Positions 57,990-64,000 of a DNA stretch of 64,000 bases are shown here, in pieces. Location: assembly GCF_017591425.1 (NCBI RefSeq), contig NW_024465751.1:7440001-7504000 (forward strand), in the 5' to 3' direction. Both the position numbers and the translations under genes were made by a program. Below the pieces are notes generated by a model. The model saw nothing but the letters and a program-made list of their open reading frames with translations, did not search any database and was not told the origin of the DNA. The stretch comes from Ochotona curzoniae (Eukaryota > Chordata > Mammalia > Lagomorpha > Ochotonidae). Within the stretch, counting starts at the first letter, position 1. Each line of letters starts with the position of its first letter.

Positions 57990-58175
57990 TGTATCTCACC
58001 CAATGCAAAGCCTAAAGTCTTCATGGGCAAATATTTAATCAGATTGCCTTTAATTCTCTCAGACTTCATCCACCGATTTCTCTCATGCTCATTCTCCTAT
58101 AGCCACTGTGCCTTCTTTGGTATTTGTCTTCATCGTCTGTGGCTCCCTGACAAAGCATCGCAAAATTATGAATCT
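57990..58175 (+). mobile_element. L2 LINE fragment, right part
   Basis: 'atgcaaagcctaaagtcttc' at 58002-58021, 'ctctcagacttcatccaccg' near 58057 and 'atagccactgtgccttcttt' near 58100 continue the L2 pattern interrupted at 56935. Confidence 0.55.
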
Positions 58176-58694
58176 TAAAACCATTTGCTTGTAAGACCTA
58201 TGTTCTGGCTCTCACGTTAAGCCCTCATCTTAGCACCCATCAGAGAGTGGATTTGCAGCTAACACACTCTCAACTCTTAAAAAAAATAGTATTTTTGGAA
58301 AAAAATTTCTGTGTCTTTATGTAACTTGATTTTATCCAGCTGAGCAATTCTGTTTAGTTTTTTTTTTTTTCTACAATTTCAGTCTATTTTCAGAAGAATC
58401 TAAAGACATCTGACGTTTCAATGGCTTGACCAATGACTGACAGGTGGTGCTGGGGGCTTGACTGGCGTGAGCCAGAGGAGCTTCATATAGTGTATGTGTG
58501 TCTCCATTTAACCGATCTCCAAATAGTGTATGTGAGATCCACAGCATGTCAACCATAAAGTCTGGTATTCGGAACATCCGTGTTTCAAAAATGAGTCATA
58601 TGGGAGGCAGGAAATAGAAGTTATCACACCTGGTAAAGACAATCCCTGGAACTGGCAGAGCAAAACCCAGTTGTAACCTACTGGTTAAAGCAAG
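58176..58694. other. Unannotated sequence
   Basis: A T12 run lies near 58359-58370. No element recognised. Confidence 0.5.
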
Positions 58695-59058
58695 CACAGG
58701 TGCTGGCATTGTATGTAGTAGGTAAAGCAGCCATCTCTAATCCAGCATCCCACACAGGCACCACTTGGTGTTCCGGATGCTCTGCTACTAATCCAACTCC
58801 CTGCTAATGGCCTTGGAAATCAGCAGAGACAGCCCAAATATTTGCACTCCTGCAACATACAGGGAAAATCCAGATGAAGCTCCCGCTTCTGGCTTCAGTC
58901 TGACTCAGATCCAGCTATTGCAGGAATAAAGGCAGTGAACCAGCAGATCAGCAGATTTGAGTTTCTTCTGTCTCTTTCTCTCTCCTCTCTTCTCTCTCTC
59001 TCTCTCTGTCTCTCGGTGTGTGTATGTATGACTCTGTCTTTTCAAATAAATAAATACG
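58695..59058 (+). mobile_element. Old CSINE-type SINE, plus strand, expanded CT linker
   Basis: Head near 58696-58740, 'aatccaactccctgctaatg' at 58791-58810, 'ctggcttcagtctgactcag' at 58889-58908, 'gcagtgaaccagcagatcag' at 58932-58951, a TCTC-rich linker (58972-59013), and tail 'caaataaataaatacg'. Confidence 0.88.
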
Positions 59059-59899
59059 TATATTTTTCAAAAAGAGTACATGAAGAAATGAACTCCACTT
59101 GTCAGAGAAAAGTGATAAGTTCATTTTGCAAAAGAGCAAAATGAGATGGGGGACAAAGTGAGATGGGGGACAGTGCGGGGACATCTTTGAAAAACCACAA
59201 TGTGTCATTCTGGCTTTAAAGGGCAGCAGTTCTGTTGCCTCAGTTCTCTGCCGTGGGGATGTTTCTCTCCTGATTGTAGCATGCAGCACACCCTCACAAC
59301 TTACACATTTGCTTTCTCACGCCCTCAGTTTTTCACTTTCTTCAACTGCTGATGGATTACTCTTTGGCCCTTCTCTGATGACCCTGTCAGGATACCTCAA
59401 ACAGTTTATTTTAAAAAAATTGAATTAAAACGTGGATTTATTTAGTAGCCAAAATAATGACATTTGTGCTTAGTTTCTTACGTATATTTTGAACAAACTA
59501 TTCAGCTACACCCGTAACTATTTTATGATCATGTTCTCATCATTGCTTATAACATTGAACCTTGACTTGACCAGCCATTAGACAATTTTCTCAGGTCCTG
59601 TTAGTCCTTAAACTTTGTCTTGTCCTCCAGGTTAAACACACAGTATACCAGTAAGATGCAGATTATCTTCTCTCAGCAGCTCATTCTGTGAATGGGCTAA
59701 CTACAGAGAAAAATGCTTCCCTGTTGGAACAGCCTTCTTGTCCCAATTGCTCATCTCACTAACTTACCCTGCTCCCCCACTAATACCAGCTGGCTCTACT
59801 TCCCCCACCTGGGAAAAAGAAGCCATTTCTGCCTGAGGCTGGGATGATGGATGTTTTCGGAATTGAAGCATTCTCTTCACTGCAAGGCATTTTGGATAA
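59059..59899. other. Unannotated sequence
   Basis: A short imperfect tandem duplication of 'gagatgggggaca' lies at 59140-59172. No gene or dispersed repeat recognised. Confidence 0.5.
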
Positions 59900-60170
59900 A
59901 ACCTCCCTTTATTCATATCTTGATTTATTTAGATTTGGTACCTGACATTCCCAATCCATTGACATACACACCAGCACTGTTATTTTCATATTACCTATTA
60001 CCTTCTGATCTTCTATATATTGTATCTATTTAATTTTATCCATTTCCACGGTCTTGATCCCTCCATTAGAATATAGATTACATGACAACAGTATATTTTT
60101 CTCTCTTCTACTGATGGCTAGAATTCCTCACCTACCACAAACATTGTAGATGTCAATATAATGGATAAAC
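59900..60170 (+). mobile_element. L2 LINE 3' end
   Basis: 'cccaatccattgacatacac' near 59950, 'tatattgtatctatttaatt' near 60016, 'ccattagaatatagattaca' at 60063-60082 and 'tgtagatgtcaatataatgg' near 60147 follow the L2 3' end order. Strongly diverged. Confidence 0.5.
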
Positions 60171-60865
60171 TGACTCTTACCTGTGGTATGATGAAAACAG
60201 GGTCTGTCTAACACATAAAGATAGAGAGTAGGGAAATATTCGCTGCTGGTTATGTCAAAAAATCTCATTCTCTCCCCATGTTGGCAGTCTCTGACATGTT
60301 TCTCAGCTAGGCTCTTGTTTGAATCAGCAAATTCCTATAAAATCAGGACTCTGCCCTGTTTTTCTTAGTCTTTCTTAATTTCTTTTCCTCTGCCTTGAAC
60401 TTCATTCAGGGGCAGGATCCTACGTATTTGTGAAAAGTTATTTTGCTGACATTGTTTGTCAGTAAATTCTCGGGCATTTCTTAGTAAATGCCTGTTAATT
60501 TGTGTTGGACTCAGGTCTCATTTCAGAGCAGTCACTTGTCCAGCCCGTCCCTGTAATTTGCTCCTTTTGCTCAGATGTTGTCTTCTGTCACTGGTCAAGA
60601 TCCTTTTTTTCCATCTTTCCACTTACCCGTCTACCTTACCTTATGCTGTTTCACTGGACAGGTGCCATGCTGTTTCTACCACCCAAAAATGTATTTTTTT
60701 TTCTTTAGGATAATGCATATCAACATTTATGATGCAAGTTTTTTCTCATCAATATCTAAGCATATAGTGGCTTTATGTCCCAAGACATTTCTCCAAATCC
60801 AGGATCTAGACAGAGAGAAAGGTAGGGCAGGAGAGATAGGGAATGGAGTCAAAAGTTTTATAGTC
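60171..60865. other. Unannotated sequence
   Basis: Overlapping frames at 60456-60886 exist on plus but show no domain, signal peptide or splice context. Confidence 0.5.
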
Positions 60866-61183
60866 AGGGCCAGAGTGATAGTATAGCAGGCCAATTCTTT
60901 ACCCTGTGGTGCTGGCATCCCATTTAGGCACTGGTCTAGTCCATGTACTCCCTTTCTGATCCAGCTCTCTGATGGCTTGGGAAAGCAGCACAGGATGGCC
61001 TAAATCCTTGGTTCCATGCTTCCATGTGGAGACCCAAAAGAACCTCTGACTCCAGCTTCAGAACAGCTCAGCTCTGGCTGCTGCAGCCATTTGAATAGTG
61101 AACCAATGGATAGAAGACCTTCTCTCTCTGTCTGTAAAATCTACCTTTCAAATAAAAATAAACGAATCCTTTAAAAAAAAAAG
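60866..61183 (+). mobile_element. CSINE-type SINE, plus strand
   Basis: Head 'agggccagagtgatagtata' at 60866-60885, 'gatccagctctctgatggct' at 60958-60977, 'ggaaagcagcacaggatggc' at 60980-60999, and 'aatagtgaaccaatggatag' near 61094. The tail is 'caaataaaaataaacgaatc' plus A10. An imperfect flanking match ('agttttata'/'agctttata') may be a worn target duplication. Confidence 0.9.
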
Positions 61184-62579
61184 CTTTATATTCATAATGA
61201 ATTCCAAGTCATGACTAAATCATTTATATTGTCAGTATACTCTTCTGCTTTTCTAAATAAAATTTTAGGATTCCATTTAAATGAATGAGATTTGATTGTC
61301 TCAGAATCATACCCAAGCATTGCTAATTAAGGGATTGTTTTCAAATATATTCAAACTGTATATATCTTTTGAGTTTGCAAATTTAAGCTGGAATCATTTG
61401 AAAGAAATTTTTGGGTTTCTGACCCAGGAGAGAAAGAAAGAAATAAATTAAAACCACATCAAAACTTTTTTTCACATTGATAATAAAAAGCTTGATTTCT
61501 GACTTTTATTTCAAATGCAGGGAAATTTTTCAAGCTTTTTCTGATACTCTGGAAGGCTCATCCAATTTTCAGGTCTTCAAATAAGAATTGAGATAAAGAA
61601 CCCTGGGATCCAGTTCCACAGCTTTAAGTTCTAGTGTTTCCCAGACAACATCTGATTGTCATGCATGAAATGTAAATATATGCACCTATCAATTGAGATA
61701 ACATGGTCTGAATAAGAAATAATTTGAAAATACTTTGACACTAGAATTATAGTCAATTACAAGACAATTGGTTAAATTTGAAATGTTAAAAACTGGTAAA
61801 TATAAACATTTCTATACTGATTAATAATTTTTAATTCTTGAGAAATGTTTGGGGGTGAGAAGAATAATATACATAAAATGTGACATTCATAGACTAGAGG
61901 GGCAATTCTCATCTGGGGGTAGTTTTACCTGTCAGCAGGTATTTGCTGATGTCTTCAAGTTATTTCTATTTTCATCATAATTGAATGTGGTACTGGTGAC
62001 TAGTTGGTAGGAACCCAGAACGTTTCAAAATATTTAACAGTGCACAGAGCAGCATTCACAACAAATAATTATCTAATCCAAAAGTTCAGCAGTGCTGAGA
62101 TTAAGACATTACCTCTAAGTGCTAAAATTAAGACATATACCTTTAGTATAGAACAAATAATGGAGCAGACAGGAAAATTCAAGTATAGTCTCAAATATAT
62201 ATAAACAACAACAACATCCTACTTCTTCACAAATTATTCCATAAATTCTAGCGGATTATTTGACTAATAGATCATGAGAAACAATGTCTTCATTTTATAT
62301 AAGAAATGAGGTTAATTTTCATAAAACAAAGGGAGACATAATGTGAATTGTTTTTTAATCTTGAAATAGAGATGCTACTTCTAGGAGAGCCCCTCATTCC
62401 AAAACCTAAAGACCCACTTCAAGTTCTGGGTCCTAGAACTGGGTTCCTATGAAATAATAATTATCAGGAGTTAAATTATTACTGCAATGCAACCAAAACA
62501 AGGTTCAGTTCTGCAGAAACTGGCTTATTCCTGTACTCAGCAATATACCCAATGGAGTGGAGTAGCATAATGAAACTTA
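61184..62579. other. Unannotated AT-rich sequence
   Basis: A short (GAAA)n stretch lies near 61429-61444. Nothing else recognised. Confidence 0.5.
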
Positions 62580-62757
62580 ATGAGCCAGTGTGATGATGTA
62601 TATAGTAGGCTAAGCTTCAAGAAGTTTCTTGATTCAGATTGGCTCAGCTCTACCCATTGCAACCATTTTGAGGAGTAAACCAGTAGCTGGAAGATATCTC
62701 TCTTTCTCTCTCTGTGTTACTTCGTCTTTCAAATGAAGATAAAATAAATATAAAAAA
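62580..62757 (+). mobile_element. CSINE-type SINE, plus strand, large internal deletion
   Basis: A head-like 'gagccagtgtgatgatgtat' at 62582-62601 passes quickly to the 3' part 'ttgattcagattggctcagc' at 62629-62648. Then come 'gaggagtaaaccagtagctg' near 62671, a CT linker and an A-rich tail. Roughly half of the normal ~330 bp is missing. Confidence 0.75.
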
Positions 62758-64000
62758 CGAAACTTCAAATTCACTTCTTAGGCCATGCTTTCCAAATAAA
62801 AATGGATAGCATTACCAAGAGGCTATAAATGCTTAGGCATTGGGTCCTAGCTTTGGGGCTCAGTATCTGTGGGCAAAGCACAAATATCTACAAATGGATA
62901 CTTTCTCTACTACTAATTGCACCACTACATTTTAGACTTTGTACCTTCTTTATTTATCTCTCAGGAGATTATATAGTATGGCTCACCTGTTGATGAAATT
63001 AATTCAACCATTGCTAGTGTTATTATCCAAAGTATGTGGACATAGAATGAAGGAATAGGTGATATATTATACAGAAATATAAAAGCACTTCAGTAGAATT
63101 TGATACTTGCAGCTAAAGACAAAGGAACTTTCTCAGTATGGTTACTAGTTGTTCTAGGGGTTTTGTTTGTTTTTGTTTTGGTTAACGTTTCTTCTTAAAG
63201 TTCCTACATATCCATTAGTTGCAGCATGGCTAAGGCATATTGGCATATTGTGCTCCAGCCCTGTCTCAGAGCAAGGATGGACAGACGTGTACCTGCAATG
63301 GCCAGTTCCAAGATCAGTTCCATGTTCAAGGTAACCAGCTATGGATATATTTTGATGTGCTTTTTTTTTAAGTCATTACTCATGATTCCCTCATGATCTG
63401 GGTAAGGAAGTCCTTTTTAGTCTGTAAACTTTTTGACAATTAGCATATGGAGCTCACCCTGTTACTGGTCGCAGGTACACTCGGGAAAGCCTGAGAAGCG
63501 AGAAAACGGATTACACTCTACCAAGAAGATGAAGGAAAGACCAGTGTGGTGTTTCCTCTCACCACCAAAAGCAGTGCTCATTTCCTTCTGGCTGCGAACC
63601 TAGCGAACCTGGCGAACCTGGGGAGGAACTCTGGCATAACTGAACCAACAGGGCAATTTCCTTCCAGTGGAAAACTGAGGCTTTGTACTGGGAATCCAGA
63701 GGGAAAAATAAACGATCATAATCCAAGCAGGCGCATGAGAAACACGTGCTCAGATCTCAACAGGTCAGATCAGAGAAGCAACAAGCAGAGGAAGCTAGAA
63801 CTATCGGAGAAATGACAGATGCCTTTGGAGAAAGTAGTGCCACATATCGGCACTTGAAAATCCCTAGTATGATTTATATCCTAAATGAACATTAATGGGA
63901 GGTATACACAGTATGGACCACATGTCGTGAACTGCTCCTGAATACTTTACAAGATAAATATTAAATTGTTCGATCCCCATTACAACCCTAAAAGCTCAAT
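62758..64000. other. Unannotated sequence at window end
   Basis: No dispersed repeat recognised. The segment at 63460-63830 is less AT-rich and holds an 89-codon frame (63546-63815) with a threefold 9-bp repeat. It has no recognisable domain and I do not call it a gene. Confidence 0.45.
63594..63622. repeat. Three 9-bp tandem units
   Basis: 'gcgaacctagcgaacctggc' and a third 'gaacctggg' form three near-identical 9-mers. In the overlapping 89-codon frame they read as an Ala-Asn-Leu triplet repeat. Confidence 0.9.

Noticed and set aside
1..64000. Prokaryotic defence system, phage or plasmid region
   Set aside because: Base composition, dense SINE/LINE content, MIR and MaLR relics and lack of packed open frames all point to a mammalian nuclear genome.

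Overview
The window looks like lagomorph nuclear DNA, most likely pika (Ochotona) rather than rabbit. I infer this from about 25-30 copies of a tRNA-headed SINE of the lagomorph C-repeat (CSINE) type and from an L1 lineage with a distinctive G-rich 3' UTR. The assignment rests on remembered family appearance, not on a database search. I find no convincing protein-coding exon, no intact RNA gene, no CRISPR array and no prokaryotic or viral operon. The DNA is AT-rich, the open frames are short, and most of the longest ones fall inside repeats. It reads as intergenic or deep intronic sequence.

Layout. 1-3000: an old antisense L1 interrupted by a SINE, by a block that breaks L1 order, and by a 785-bp younger L1 3'-end insertion flanked by a perfect 29-bp direct repeat. 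3905-4950: a degenerate tandem array. 5000-7700: three SINEs, an unrecognised minus-strand block and an L1 3' tail. 7700-21700: sparse, with two MaLR/MLT-type LTR relics (10.3-10.8 kb and 16.65-16.97 kb), two SINEs and a MIR fragment. 21.7-34.7 kb: SINE-rich, including one very young copy at 27.5 kb. 37-41 kb: an old L1 and a second, mosaic L1. 42-48.4 kb: SINE-dense, with an LTR-like block and a second very young SINE at 48.1 kb. 49.55-52.69 kb: a 3.1-kb element made mostly of diverged 50-80 bp tandem repeats and ending in an A-rich tail. 52.9-64 kb: MIR, MaLR and L2 relics, an L1 nested in L2, and four more SINEs.

The parts work together only as retrotransposon history. L1 would have supplied the machinery for SINE and L1 insertions, several of which keep target-site duplications. 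The best candidate for something undescribed is the pair of related tandem-repeat elements (3.9-4.9 kb and 49.55-52.69 kb). They lie in the same orientation, both end A-rich, and could be a VNTR-containing composite retroelement loosely comparable in design to primate SVA. A diverged LTR, an L1 5' UTR array or an old minisatellite are the competing explanations.
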